A stretch of DNA of 60,248 bases. It comes from Clostridia bacterium. Lineage in GTDB: Bacteria; Bacillota; Clostridia; Christensenellales; Borkfalkiaceae. The notes under the pieces are model-generated. The model saw only the letters and a program-made list of their open reading frames with translations, ran no database searches and was not told the DNA's origin. The stretch is from positions 1-60,248 of the forward strand of contig CAAFMS010000019.1 in assembly GCA_900764105.1 (NCBI GenBank), written 5' to 3'. Both the position numbers and the translations under genes were made by a program. Shown one piece after another: positions 1-8,384 of this stretch; within the stretch, counting starts at the first letter, position 1, and every line of letters starts with the position of its first letter.

Positions 1-70
1 AAATTTTATTTATCAACAATAATAAAAATTATGAAATATTTGCAAAAGCATATAAAAATTAGAAAAAATA

Positions 71-79
71 TGTTATAAT
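71..79 (+). promoter_or_regulatory. Extended -10 promoter for the DUF262 gene
   Basis: TGTTATAAT is an extended -10 element (TGn followed by TATAAT at 74-79). No good -35 lies 17 nt upstream, which is usual for extended -10 promoters. An AAGGAG SD follows at 91-96, six bases before the ATG at 103. Confidence 0.55.
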
Positions 80-102
80 GGTTTTGTTTTAAGGAGAAAA
101 TT

Positions 103-1875
103 ATGGAGCAACTATTTTCTACAACCCCATTACAAGTAGGACAATTAGTAAACAAAATCGAATTAGGTGAGCTTGGTTTACCTGAATTACAAAGACCTTT
201 TATTTGGCCAGATTCAAAAGTTAGAGATTTATTTGACTCTATGATGAAAGGTTATCCTATAGGTTATTTAATGCTTTGGGATTGCCCTGAATTGGATAAA
301 AAGAAAACTATTGGTGTTGATGAGCATAGTTATCCTACACCAAAGGAAGTTATTATTGATGGTCAGCAAAGATTAACATCTTTATATGCTGTTATGAAAG
401 GCAAAAAAGTGAAAAATCAAAAATATGAAGATAAGGAAATAGTAATTTCCTTTAATCCGTTAAAATGTATTTTTGAAGTTGGCTTTCAAATGACTAAAAG
501 AGACAAAGAATGGATTTATAACATAAGCGATGCTTATATTTCAAATTCTTGGTCTTTTACGAATAACTACATCAATAATTTGAAACAATTACGAGAGTCA
601 AAAGGACTTGAATTAACAAACGAAGAAATACAAATTGTATCAAATAATATTACGGCATTATATAATTTGCAAAACTTTACATTACCGGTTTTTAACATTA
701 AATCGTCTGCAGATGAAGAGTCCGTTTCAAATATTTTTGTTAGAGTTAATTCAGGTGGTATTGCATTAAAACAAAACGATTTCATTCTTACATTAGTTTC
801 TTTGTATTGGCAAGAAGGAAGAGCGTTGATTGAAAATTTCTGTAAAGACTCTAGATTTCCAAATGCAACGGCAACCGCATATAATTCTTTAACTGATGTT
901 GAGGCTCAAGATATAATTAGAGTTGTTATGGCTTACGGCTTTGACAGAGCAAGATTAAAATACGGATACAAATTGTTAAGAGGTGCTGATTTTGAAAAGA
1001 AAGGTGCTATTGATGTTGAGCTAAGAAATCAAAGGTTTGATTTACTAAAAGAAAAACTTAATGATGTTTTAGATGTTCATACTTGGCACGAATTCTTAAA
1101 ATGTATAATGAATGCCGGATATTTAAGTAAAGATATGATTTCATCGGGTACAGCTATATTTTATGCGTATGCATTTTATTTGATTGCAAAACATAGATTT
1201 AATGCTAGTTATAATGAAAATATGTTGATAACTTCAAAGTGGTTTTTCTACATTTCATTGGTTTCATTATATACAGGTTCATTTGAGTCAACAATGGAAA
1301 CACATTTGAATGCGATAAAAGAATTTAAGTTTTTTGAAGAATATAAGCAATATATTGATAGATTAATATCGGAAAGATTAACTAATGATTATTTTGCAAT
1401 AACATTACCCGGTTCTGAAGGTTTAGCTGTTTCTGGTAAGGGAAATTCTTCTTGGAATGCTTATTGCGCATCGTTAAATATTTTAGATGCTCATTTGTTA
1501 TTTTCAAAAAGTAATTTTCTTGTTTCTAAATTATATGAAGTTGGTATTGATGGGAATAGAAAATCAATAGAAAAACATCACTTGTTCCCAAAAGCATATT
1601 TAAAGTCAAAAGGATATAATGACACAATGATAAATCAAATGGCAAATTATGCTTATATTGACTGGAAAGACAACATGGAGATTTTGAATGAAAGTCCAGC
1701 AATTTATTATCCTGTTGTTTGCGAAGGAAAAACAGAAGAAGAAATTATTCAAATGGAATATGAAAACGCTTTACCACATGGCTGGGAAAGTATGTCTTAT
1801 GAAGAATTTTTGATGGCTAGAAGAAAATTGATGGCTGAAAAAATTAAAAAAGGATATGAAAAACTTTGTAAATAA
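103..1875 (+). CDS. DUF262 / HNH (GmrSD-like) protein
   Basis: This 590-residue protein resembles the GmrSD family of nucleotide-dependent type IV restriction enzymes, which cut modified phage DNA. The N-terminal DUF262 part shows the ParB-like GLPELQRPFIW segment (residues 25-35) and the family DGQQR motif (86-90). The C-terminal part has an HHLFP motif (492-496) typical of the HNH-like nuclease domain (DUF1524). Both halves are fused in one chain, as in single-chain GmrSD proteins. The start is set by AAGGAG six bases upstream of ATG. The gene is AT-rich compared with the rest of the window and stands alone, next to broken genes and a tRNA-Ser end, so horizontal acquisition is inferred. The family call is fairly firm. 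Anti-phage activity is inferred from relatives only. Confidence 0.85.
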   Translation: MEQLFSTTPLQVGQLVNKIELGELGLPELQRPFIWPDSKVRDLFDSMMKGYPIGYLMLWDCPELDKKKTIGVDEHSYPTPKEVIIDGQQRLTSLYAVMKGKKVKNQKYEDKEIVISFNPLKCIFEVGFQMTKRDKEWIYNISDAYISNSWSFTNNYINNLKQLRESKGLELTNEEIQIVSNNITALYNLQNFTLPVFNIKSSADEESVSNIFVRVNSGGIALKQNDFILTLVSLYWQEGRALIENFCKDSRFPNATATAYNSLTDVEAQDIIRVVMAYGFDRARLKYGYKLLRGADFEKKGAIDVELRNQRFDLLKEKLNDVLDVHTWHEFLKCIMNAGYLSKDMISSGTAIFYAYAFYLIAKHRFNASYNENMLITSKWFFYISLVSLYTGSFESTMETHLNAIKEFKFFEEYKQYIDRLISERLTNDYFAITLPGSEGLAVSGKGNSSWNAYCASLNILDAHLLFSKSNFLVSKLYEVGIDGNRKSIEKHHLFPKAYLKSKGYNDTMINQMANYAYIDWKDNMEILNESPAIYYPVVCEGKTEEEIIQMEYENALPHGWESMSYEEFLMARRKLMAEKIKKGYEKLCK

Positions 1876-1887
1876 TAAGCACAAAAT

Positions 1888-1920
1888 AAGCCGAGAGTTT
1901 TTACTCCCGGCTTGTTTTTT
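1888..1920 (+). terminator. Intrinsic terminator after the DUF262 gene
   Basis: A ten-base stem (AAGCCGAGAG with CTCCCGGCTT, one mismatch) around a six-base loop is followed by a run of seven T. It lies 13 bases after the stop codon. Confidence 0.85.
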
Positions 1921-2114
1921 TATAGATTATTGGTAATATAGAACTTATCTGCAACTTTTATCGTATAATCTTTTGGTTCAACTTTTCCGTCTTGGGTTGC
2001 TTGTAATGGATAAATTACTGAAAATAACTCTAAATGAAAAAATACGAACTCAAAGATATCCTTCTCGTTCGTATTATTCACTATTGGCGGAGCGTTAGTA
2101 ACGTAAATCGAATA
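1920..2114 (-). pseudogene. Possible coding remnant, unidentified
   Basis: On the minus strand this stretch is open for about 65 codons without an ATG or SD. It reads as a plausible protein tail (for example EPKDYTIKVADKFYITN). A GTG exists inside, but there is no ribosome site. It lies directly downstream of the broken GNAT gene, so it may be the tail of a deleted neighbour. It is not recognised, and chance openness in AT-rich DNA is possible. Confidence 0.2.
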
Positions 2115-2185
2115 TTAAAAGGGCAAGTCGTTTTCATTTTTTTGATTGTAATTTTCTTCTGGCAAATTTTTAGAATAACTTACTT

Positions 2186-2371
2186 TCAGTAAAAAAAGCA
2201 AAGCATTCTTTCGTTGAAAAATTTTTCGGTCTCTTTTAATTCTTTCAAAACAAACCACGGCAAAAAGATATTTACTTCTTCATCGCTAAGTATCGCAAAC
2301 AACGCAGGCACATCCGCTTGTGTAAATTTGCGTAGTATCAGTCTGTTTGTTTCAATTTCGGGTGTATTCAT
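2186..2371 (-). pseudogene. GNAT acetyltransferase, N-terminal fragment
   Basis: The 61 codons begin with METNRLILR-type sequence (IETNRLILRKFTQADVPALF), the classic start of RimJ/RimL-like GNAT N-acetyltransferases. They end abruptly after the FFNER segment. Intact family members are about 170-190 residues, so the acetyl-CoA binding part is missing. A GAGGC SD lies upstream of the ATG on the minus strand. No continuation is readable in another frame downstream. It is a truncated, presumably inactive gene in the accessory island. Confidence 0.7.
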
Positions 2372-2479
2372 AAATATTTTGCCTCATAAATTATTGTATA
2401 TTGCTCTATTGGAGCAGATTTATTATAGCACAAATTGCCATAAATTTCAAACATATAACCTCGTCAAAAATCAAAAATA

Positions 2480-2514
2480 AAAGGCTCTTTGGCGGGTGCT
2501 TGACTTATACAAGC
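2480..2514 (+). repeat. 35-bp direct repeat, copy 1
   Basis: An exact 35-bp match to 3764-3798, beginning AAAGGCTCTTTGGCGGG and ending TTATACAAGC. The two copies bracket a 1.25-kb stretch with the lipoprotein/partner gene pair. Copy 1 lacks the inverted right arm that copy 2 has. Just after it, AATAAGCAC (2523-2531) pairs with GTGCTTATT (2555-2563). Confidence 0.85.
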
Positions 2515-2655
2515 ATAAAAAAAATAAGCACCTACAGTCCGCTATGAACCGTAAGTGCTTATTTTATTGCTTATCTGCCCTATTTTGCCTTAAAAAGCCA
2601 TTATTTTGGCTGTTTTCGTTTAAGACAAATTAGAGTTTCAATATGGTGCACCACT

Positions 2656-2690
2656 AAAAAGCAAGTCGAATCTTATCGGTTCGACTTGGT
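2656..2690 (-). terminator. Terminator of the small lipoprotein operon
   Basis: An eight-base stem (AAGTCGAA at 2663-2670 with TTCGACTT at 2680-2687) is followed on the minus strand by a T-run (A-run at 2656-2660). It sits 10 bases past the lipoprotein stop codon. Confidence 0.7.
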
Positions 2691-2696
2691 TTTTTG

Positions 2697-3041
2697 TTAA
2701 CATTGCCGGGCATCATTCACAACTTTTTGAGATGTTCCCAAATAAACAATATTCCTATCTCTTTCTATGACGTCATCTTTATACTCGTCCTTGGACTTTA
2801 TATATTTATAAAATTCTTTAGCTGAATCTATGTTTTCATTAACATATATATAAACATAATCACCATTTTTTGATGCACAATATGTTGACGAATAATATGT
2901 TTTTATGTTGTATCCTATTTTTTCAAGATTCTCTAACTTTTGCCCTATATCTTTTTGCGTGTAACTTCCACATCCGGACAGCAAGATCGAAATAATTATA
3001 ATTAACGATAAAATCGGATAAACCTTCTTATTCATTTTCAT
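2697..3041 (-). CDS. Small lipoprotein of unknown function
   Basis: This 114-residue protein has a lipoprotein signal peptide: charged start MKMNKK, a hydrophobic stretch of about 15 residues, and lipobox LLSGC with the acylated cysteine at residue 24. The mature part is about 90 residues, hydrophilic and tyrosine-rich, with no family I recognise. A strong SD (GGGGAGG) lies four bases before this ATG and ten before a second in-frame ATG at codon 3, so the exact start is uncertain. It is 14 bases downstream of the 111-residue gene and shares its transcript. It is probably anchored to the outer face of the membrane. Confidence 0.75.
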   Translation of the reverse strand: MKMNKKVYPILSLIIIISILLSGCGSYTQKDIGQKLENLEKIGYNIKTYYSSTYCASKNGDYVYIYVNENIDSAKEFYKYIKSKDEYKDDVIERDRNIVYLGTSQKVVNDARQC

Positions 3042-3055
3042 TGTACCTCCCCTAA

Positions 3056-3391
3056 TTAGTCACTTAAGTAGTAAATAACCACAAGTAAAACCGCATTCAG
3101 TCCTTGCGTTTTGGCGTTGTAAATATGTTGATCTGGTCTATTTCCCAAAATATTCAATTTTGAAACAAGCATATAGTCATATAAATTGTTATCAATAAAG
3201 TCTATTTCATCTTGATAAAAATGATAATTATGAACTTCATTGTCGGCATATGATAAGAGATATTCCACTATGTCTCTTTTTTTACAATGTTCAATCAAAA
3301 TATCTTTATCGATAACAACATCTCTGCCCATCAGTTCTAAAGCTAAATATCCTAAACTTACCAACGCACTTCTCTTATGTATCGTTTCCAT
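3056..3391 (-). CDS. Hypothetical protein, cassette partner
   Basis: This 111-residue, mainly helical-looking cytosolic protein has no signal peptide and no family I recognise. An AGAGG SD precedes its ATG. It is the first gene of a two-gene operon with the downstream small lipoprotein, whose SD lies right after this stop codon. Both lie between the 35-bp direct repeats in the AT-rich island, so they may move as one cassette. An immunity or stress role is conceivable, but nothing in the sequence proves it. Confidence 0.65.
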   Translation of the reverse strand: METIHKRSALVSLGYLALELMGRDVVIDKDILIEHCKKRDIVEYLLSYADNEVHNYHFYQDEIDFIDNNLYDYMLVSKLNILGNRPDQHIYNAKTQGLNAVLLVVIYYLSD

Positions 3392-3532
3392 AAAATTACC
3401 TCTTTTTTCTTTCTTTGATTTTATTCTTGACGCTTTTAATCTATTTTGTTATTACATATCAGTTTTCCCTCCTAAAAATAAAAAGTGCGGCAACCGAAGT
3501 TTACCGCACGAAAAACGCAAACTCCGACTGTC

Positions 3533-3695
3533 GCCAAACAATCATTATGCACAGTACGAACTAATCACACCCACATAATTGGAATTTGCATTTTTACCAA
3601 ATTCATAAATGGGTGTGGAAAAGGATAGACCTTTCCTATAAAAAATTAAAATAAAAAGCCCGTACTCCTAATTAGAACTATAATGATTGTTTGGC
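3533..3695. repeat. Foldback (MITE-like) element with 16-bp inverted ends
   Basis: GCCAAACAATCATTAT at 3533-3548 is perfectly complementary to 3680-3695. Inside, CACACCCA (3566-3573) pairs with TGGGTGTG (3610-3617). No gene lies inside and no clear target-site duplication flanks it. The fold suggests a miniature inverted-repeat element or a long structured RNA. Confidence 0.65.
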
Positions 3696-3763
3696 ATAAT
3701 CAGTATAGCATAATTGCAAGTTAAAATCAATAGTTTCGGCAAGTAAATTGACAAATTTTCAAA

Positions 3764-3833
3764 AAAGGCTCTTTGGCGGGTGCTTGACTTATACAAGCGC
3801 GACGCTTCGCGTCGCGGTCAAGCACCCGCCAAA
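3764..3833. repeat. 35-bp direct repeat copy 2, part of a 62-bp cruciform
   Basis: 3764-3798 repeats 2480-2514 exactly. Here it forms the left side of a palindrome: the 17-base arm 3772-3788 (TTTGGCGGGTGCTTGAC) is complementary to 3817-3833. Between them an inner hairpin pairs CGCGACGC (3798-3805) with GCGTCGCG (3809-3816) around TTC. The structure could extrude as a double-hairpin cruciform. Confidence 0.85.
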
Positions 3834-4672
3834 CAAACTCACTTAAACTCGGATAAAAAGGTCAACTCAAAGCCGAGCGAAACGGGGCGTTCGCCGCTAA
3901 ACCGCTTGGCGAATCGCCCCGTAATTCTTCGCACGGCGGCATATTTTGAGTTTCATTCCTTTTCTTTCTTCCGAGTGTTTTCGGTTGCGTTTTGTTTCGG
4001 GCGGTGTTTCCCTGCGCCGTCCTTTTTTACTACCGCAAAAACCATTTTTCAGTCCTTTTCGAGTATGACTTTACTCCCTGAAAACGTCAAAAATCCACGC
4101 AAAACCTACTTCAACCCATTCACGCTTTTTCATTGGCGTATGATATAATCGTAGATGTTACAACGACATCACATTTTGGTACATTTCGGTCACATCGATG
4201 TCCTTGTGTTTGCCAATTTCCCGTGGTATAGTTGTAACCGTTAAGACAAAACCACAAGTATGGATAAGTCGTGGTAAACGTCGGACTATATGCGCACACA
4301 ACCAAAAGTATCCGCTAATTGTCCACAAATACTACGTTTAGTCACTTCCGCTAAAATTTTGCTTGTGGTATAGTTGTAACGCAATCGAATAGTCAAAGGC
4401 GTATAGCAAGAATAGCAAGCCGAGTTTTTTAAGTCAGGAGCGAACTAACTATCAAACGGCGTAGCCTGACACACTCCTTTCTCACGTCAAGAGCCTTTCG
4501 CGGCATAAAACCGTCTGCAACTGCTACGGACAAAGAAATACGAACACGCCTATACGAACCCCGAAAAGGCTGAAACGACGGCGCGCCGACAAACGAAAAT
4601 GCTGATAAAACCTGAATTTTTGTAAAAGAAAAACCCAAATCAAACACTTTCGTATTCGATTTAGGTTTTGAT
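3834..4672. other. Gene-free decayed stretch of the island
   Basis: No intact gene is supported here. A stem with a bulge (ACGGGGCG...CGCCCCGT) sits near 3885-3923. The 16-mer GTGGTATAGTTGTAAC occurs at 4223-4238 and 4365-4380. Read on the minus strand, each copy gives VTTIP, and VVCAY follows one of them. This resembles the start of large serine recombinases (VTxIP...VAAYxRVST), but stops and frame changes break it. Decayed recombinase DNA is a weak inference. Confidence 0.3.
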
Positions 4673-4746
4673 TGGCGGAGGCTGGGGGATTCGCTCCGCA
4701 AACTTCGAAAGCAATCACCTGTGGGTAGAGCCGTTCGAATCCCTCA
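4673..4746 (-). repeat. Truncated direct and mirror copies of the tRNA-Ser 3' end
   Basis: 4673-4693 repeats the acceptor/T-arm end of the tRNA-Ser at 4798-4818 with one or two changes, in the same orientation. 4733-4746 (GTTCGAATCCCTCA) is a perfect inverted copy of the tRNA-Ser T-arm at 4808-4821. The terminator hairpin lies between the tRNA and the inverted copy. Confidence 0.8.
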
Positions 4747-4752
4747 ATAAAC

Positions 4753-4798
4753 AAAAAAAGAGAAACACAAACAACAAGTGTTCGTATTTCTCTTTTTT
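4753..4798 (-). terminator. Terminator of tRNA-Ser
   Basis: A long stem (AAAAAAGAGAAACAC at 4754-4768 with GTGTTCG...TTTCTCTTTTTT up to 4798, with mismatches) ends in a T-run on the minus strand. It starts directly after the encoded CCA. Confidence 0.75.
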
Positions 4799-4885
4799 GG
4801 CGGAGGCTGAGGGATTCGAACCCCCGTGGGTTTTGCCCAAACGGTTTTCAAGACCGCCTCGTTATGACCGCTTCGATAAGCCTCC
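4798..4885 (-). tRNA. tRNA-Ser (UGA)
   Basis: The minus strand folds as a class II tRNA: acceptor GGAGGCT/AGCCTCC, D-arm, anticodon loop CTTGAAA (anticodon TGA), a long variable arm and T-loop GTTCGAATC. CCA is encoded (4798-4800). The AT-rich island begins just past its 3' end, a common integration target. Confidence 0.95.
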
Positions 4886-5008
4886 GTTTATTCGGTTTTT
4901 TTCTCCGCCTTTTCGCTTCGTTGCAATGTTTATGTTTTCGCATCTTCTGCGGCGAAAAAATTGTCATTGTTCGTTGCCGAGCAACTTTCACTTTCGCTCG
5001 ACTAAGCA

Positions 5009-5037
5009 ATTATATATTATTTTTTCGTAAAAATCAA
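5009..5037 (-). promoter_or_regulatory. SigA promoter for tRNA-Ser
   Basis: On the minus strand TTGATT (5032-5037), a 17-nt spacer and TATAAT (5009-5014). The predicted transcript has a leader of about 115 bases before the tRNA. No other gene lies in 4886-5085. Confidence 0.7.
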
Positions 5038-5085
5038 CTGTTTTTTTCTGAAAATTATTGTTTTCCGAATTTTTCCGTTTTTCGA

Positions 5086-5114
5086 TTGTTTTTATCGCTC
5101 GTTTGTGTTAGAAT
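5086..5114 (+). promoter_or_regulatory. Promoter for the YfhO-type gene
   Basis: TTGTTT (5086-5091), 17-nt spacer, TAGAAT (5109-5114). About 90 bases of leader follow before the ATG at 5208. Confidence 0.6.
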
Positions 5115-5207
5115 ATGATAGGAAAAATATGCCGTCGGGTTATAATTGCTTATATCATTCAATTTCAGTGTTTTAAACGTAATCTCCGACAATAAGGTCT
5201 TTTTATT

Positions 5208-8200
5208 ATGGAAAATATAAAAAATAACGTTGTTAAAGAGAAAATACTTCCTTTTTTTAATAAAAATTACGGATTTTTCGCAATTCCCGTATTCATTTTC
5301 CTCGTTTTCGGTATCGCCGAGGCGTGTTTCGGTATCTGGCCGTTCGGTTATACCTGTATGTCGAGTTACGATCACCTCGCTCAGGTTTGCCCCCTTTTGG
5401 AACACTATTTTGCGTTTTTCGACGGTACGGACGGGCTTTTTCATACTTTTTTCGTCGGCGGCGGTATGGACCTTTTCGGTTCGCTCGCTTATTGCACGAT
5501 CAGTCCGTTTACTTTTGTGTTCCTTCTCGGTGGCAAAGGCAACGTTATCAATATGATAAGCATTGTTCTTCCCCTCAAAGTTTCCTGCGCCGCAGTCGTC
5601 GCGTTGCTTTTTTTAAAACGTTATTTTAAGGATATTCCGTATTATCTTTCCGTCGTTATGGCAATACTTTACGCTTTCGGCGGTTATTTATACGTTGCGA
5701 ATACCTACGTCAACTGGGTCGATTTGATGATTTATATGCCCGTACTCGTTTCGGGTTTTATTCGTTTTATCAGAACGGACAGGCTTACTATGTTCGTCAT
5801 TGGGCTTGTTCTAAACATTTACACCTGCTTTTCGATTTCCTGTTTCTCATTCTTTTCTTTGTTCCCGATACTTGTTCTTTACGTCGTAATCTGCGTGAAC
5901 AAGGAGGAAAAAACACATAAACTCGCGAGACTTTGCTTCGGTTTCGTACTCGGAATTGCCATAAGTCTGCCCTTGCTCATTCCCGCGTTTTACGCGTTTA
6001 AAGTATCGAGCAGAAATACGGGACTCTTCAGCGAAATTTTCAAAACTTATACGAAAAACCAAATAGAGGACGGAAAACTCGTTCAGCACCTGTACGAAAA
6101 ACTCACTTACTTCCTTTGCAATTCCACTTTCGTATTTCTCGGGGCGGTCTACTTCGTCCGTTCGGAAAAGGGCGATAAATTCGCGTTTTTCTCGATTTTC
6201 GCGTTTTTAATTCTGATTATTCCGTGCCTTGTAGAGGAGAGTATGTCTCTTCTCAATATGGGTTCGACTTATTCGTACACCTACCGCTTCGGCTTCCTTA
6301 TGGATATGTTCGGGCTTTATATTTCCGCGAAAAGCGTTTCTTCGATACTCGCTCTAGACGGCGAGACGAGTAGAGCGGCGGAAAAAACGACTGACGGCGC
6401 GGCTGAAAACGCTTCGGAAGTCGGGAGAAGCGTCGGGGCTTCGGATAAAAAGTCCAAAAAACCGTTTTCCGAATTTTCGGCGGGTAAAAAGACGTTTATA
6501 GCGTTGCTTGTCGTGAGCGTACTCGTTACTCTCGGCGGCATATTTACGTTTTCGTTTTTCAGATTTATACTGAACGGCGACTACAAAAACAATAAACTCG
6601 TCGAAAAGGTGGTCGAGTGGTTCTCGCTTTCTTCGGACAATATGCCGTTTGACGGCTTCTTTGCGTGTTTCGCCCATTCCTGCGGCGGCTTAGAAGCGAT
6701 TGTCGTACTGTTTTTAGCGGCGACGGTAATATTTATTGTCGCGACTTTGTTTGTTAAATTCAAACTTGTCAAGTTTAAGGAAGTCGCGTCGCTGCTTTGC
6801 GTATTGTCGCTTTCGCAATGCGTATTCTACGGGTTCGCGACGGTCAAGGGTAATAGGCAAGGCGGCTCGAAGGAAAATTATGATCAGTATTCTTCGATGA
6901 TAGAACAGATAAAGGAAAACTACGGTGACGAGTATTCGAGACTGAAAAGTCACGACTATTATATTTCGGGCGACTCGCCGCTCACTTTGCGTAATTACAC
7001 CTATTCGATATTCAGTTCGGTGACGGACGCCGAGAATTTCCGCGTAAAGAGAGCCTTCGGGTATAGCGGCGGCACGAACAGCATAAGGTCTAACGGCGGT
7101 TCGACTTTTGCCGACGCCTTTATGAGTTACAGATTCGAGGTCTACGACTTTTATTGCAGGGAAAACAAGTCCAATCACACCGCATGTATGCCGTCCGCGG
7201 AAAGAAATTCATGCCTTAAACGAACGGATATATACGCGTGGTCGAAGCCTGTTTTAGACGTTAGGAAAAAAGAAAACGGAAGCGGTAAAAACGTGAGTTT
7301 ATACAGCGTTCAGCCCGATTATAACGGCGTATTTAAGGATGTAATTCCCTATCGGGATATTGTTTTTTCGGTAAGAAGAGAGGACGGCAAACTTACTTTT
7401 TCGGTGAACGGAACTGAAGTTTATACGACGGGCGAACTTTCCGCCGAACCCGATACGGTAAAAGTCGTAATGAACAGAGTGGCTAACGCCGAAGCAAGCG
7501 AATTTACTCTCGACGGACTTGCTCAGGCGAGCCTTACCGCGTCGAGCGGTTGCAAAAAGAACGGCGATAAATATACATTTTCGTATAGCGATAGCAATAT
7601 GACGGGCTATCTGACCTATAAGAACGCCGACGATTTCAAAACTTCGGAAGTGAAAATCTGCTATGAGGGCGTAAGAGATTCCAACGCGTTTATAGGGCTG
7701 AGAGTAACGCTTAAAAACGGCGAACAGTACTGGATACAGGCGAACACGCCGAGATATACCGTTTACGAGAACACTCTTTCGTTGCCGTCCTGTATGGTTG
7801 TTGACGGGGAGAATATCGTTTACGACGATGACGATAGCAGATCTAAAAAGGAAATAGCGGTTTACGAATTTTTAAGCGGGACGAGTTTCGGCGGCAGTTC
7901 CGTTTCGAAATCTAATATAAGCGCGTTGAAGAAGAAACTCGACGGCAGAGAAGTCAGATACGAACTAAAACGCAACGAGATAGTACTGCCGACGATAACC
8001 GCCGAAAAGGGGCAGAGTCTGTTTATAAATTACGTCAATATCAAAGGTTACGAAGTAAAGGTAAACGGCGTAAAATGCGAAATGAAGACCAATCCGACGG
8101 GGCTTATGGTAATCCCTCTCGACGAGGGTGAGAACACGGTTACGATAAAGTACAGATCTCCGTATTACAAGTATATGCTTGCGGGCTTTGCAATCGGGGC

Positions 8201-8384
8201 GATAATAGTCGCTTTGTACCTGCTTCTTACGAGAAAATTTTCGGGGTTTGTAGCGAAATGCGAAAAGGTCGTCGCGATAGCGGCAGTCGTACTCGCCGCC
8301 GCCCTTATACTGTTCTTCTTCGTGTTCCCGACAGGACTCTTCCTCAAAAAGTTTTTCTTCGATTATTTGAAGTTGATATTTTAG
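5208..8384 (+). CDS. YfhO family membrane protein
   Basis: This 1058-residue multi-pass membrane protein matches the YfhO (GT-C-like) family. In Bacillus, YfhO is linked to glycosylation of lipoteichoic acid. The N-terminal half has about a dozen hydrophobic segments. The loop after the first contains SYDHLAQVCPLLEHYF and GGGMDLFGSLAYCTISPF, like the family's D...Q..P and G...Y..SP pattern. Residues roughly 378-415 are a hydrophilic low-complexity insert. Residues 540-980 look extracytoplasmic and beta-rich, and two hydrophobic segments close the chain near 985 and 1022. It is longer than usual (about 860). Only a weak AAGG precedes the ATG. No polymer-synthesis partner is adjacent, so the substrate is unknown. 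Confidence 0.8.
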   Translation: MENIKNNVVKEKILPFFNKNYGFFAIPVFIFLVFGIAEACFGIWPFGYTCMSSYDHLAQVCPLLEHYFAFFDGTDGLFHTFFVGGGMDLFGSLAYCTISPFTFVFLLGGKGNVINMISIVLPLKVSCAAVVALLFLKRYFKDIPYYLSVVMAILYAFGGYLYVANTYVNWVDLMIYMPVLVSGFIRFIRTDRLTMFVIGLVLNIYTCFSISCFSFFSLFPILVLYVVICVNKEEKTHKLARLCFGFVLGIAISLPLLIPAFYAFKVSSRNTGLFSEIFKTYTKNQIEDGKLVQHLYEKLTYFLCNSTFVFLGAVYFVRSEKGDKFAFFSIFAFLILIIPCLVEESMSLLNMGSTYSYTYRFGFLMDMFGLYISAKSVSSILALDGETSRAAEKTTDGAAENASEVGRSVGASDKKSKKPFSEFSAGKKTFIALLVVSVLVTLGGIFTFSFFRFILNGDYKNNKLVEKVVEWFSLSSDNMPFDGFFACFAHSCGGLEAIVVLFLAATVIFIVATLFVKFKLVKFKEVASLLCVLSLSQCVFYGFATVKGNRQGGSKENYDQYSSMIEQIKENYGDEYSRLKSHDYYISGDSPLTLRNYTYSIFSSVTDAENFRVKRAFGYSGGTNSIRSNGGSTFADAFMSYRFEVYDFYCRENKSNHTACMPSAERNSCLKRTDIYAWSKPVLDVRKKENGSGKNVSLYSVQPDYNGVFKDVIPYRDIVFSVRREDGKLTFSVNGTEVYTTGELSAEPDTVKVVMNRVANAEASEFTLDGLAQASLTASSGCKKNGDKYTFSYSDSNMTGYLTYKNADDFKTSEVKICYEGVRDSNAFIGLRVTLKNGEQYWIQANTPRYTVYENTLSLPSCMVVDGENIVYDDDDSRSKKEIAVYEFLSGTSFGGSSVSKSNISALKKKLDGREVRYELKRNEIVLPTITAEKGQSLFINYVNIKGYEVKVNGVKCEMKTNPTGLMVIPLDEGENTVTIKYRSPYYKYMLAGFAIGAIIVALYLLLTRKFSGFVAKCEKVVAIAAVVLAAALILFFFVFPTGLFLKKFFFDYLKLIF

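Noticed and set aside
3780..4148. Plus-strand frame after the cruciform
   Set aside because: It begins in the palindrome, has no SD and a composition typical of non-coding DNA.
4668..5030. Plus-strand frame over tRNA-Ser
   Set aside because: It translates the tRNA and its terminator; no SD and no protein-like features.
5086..5207. Riboswitch before the YfhO-type gene
   Set aside because: The 90-base leader shows no strong stems or known aptamer motifs.
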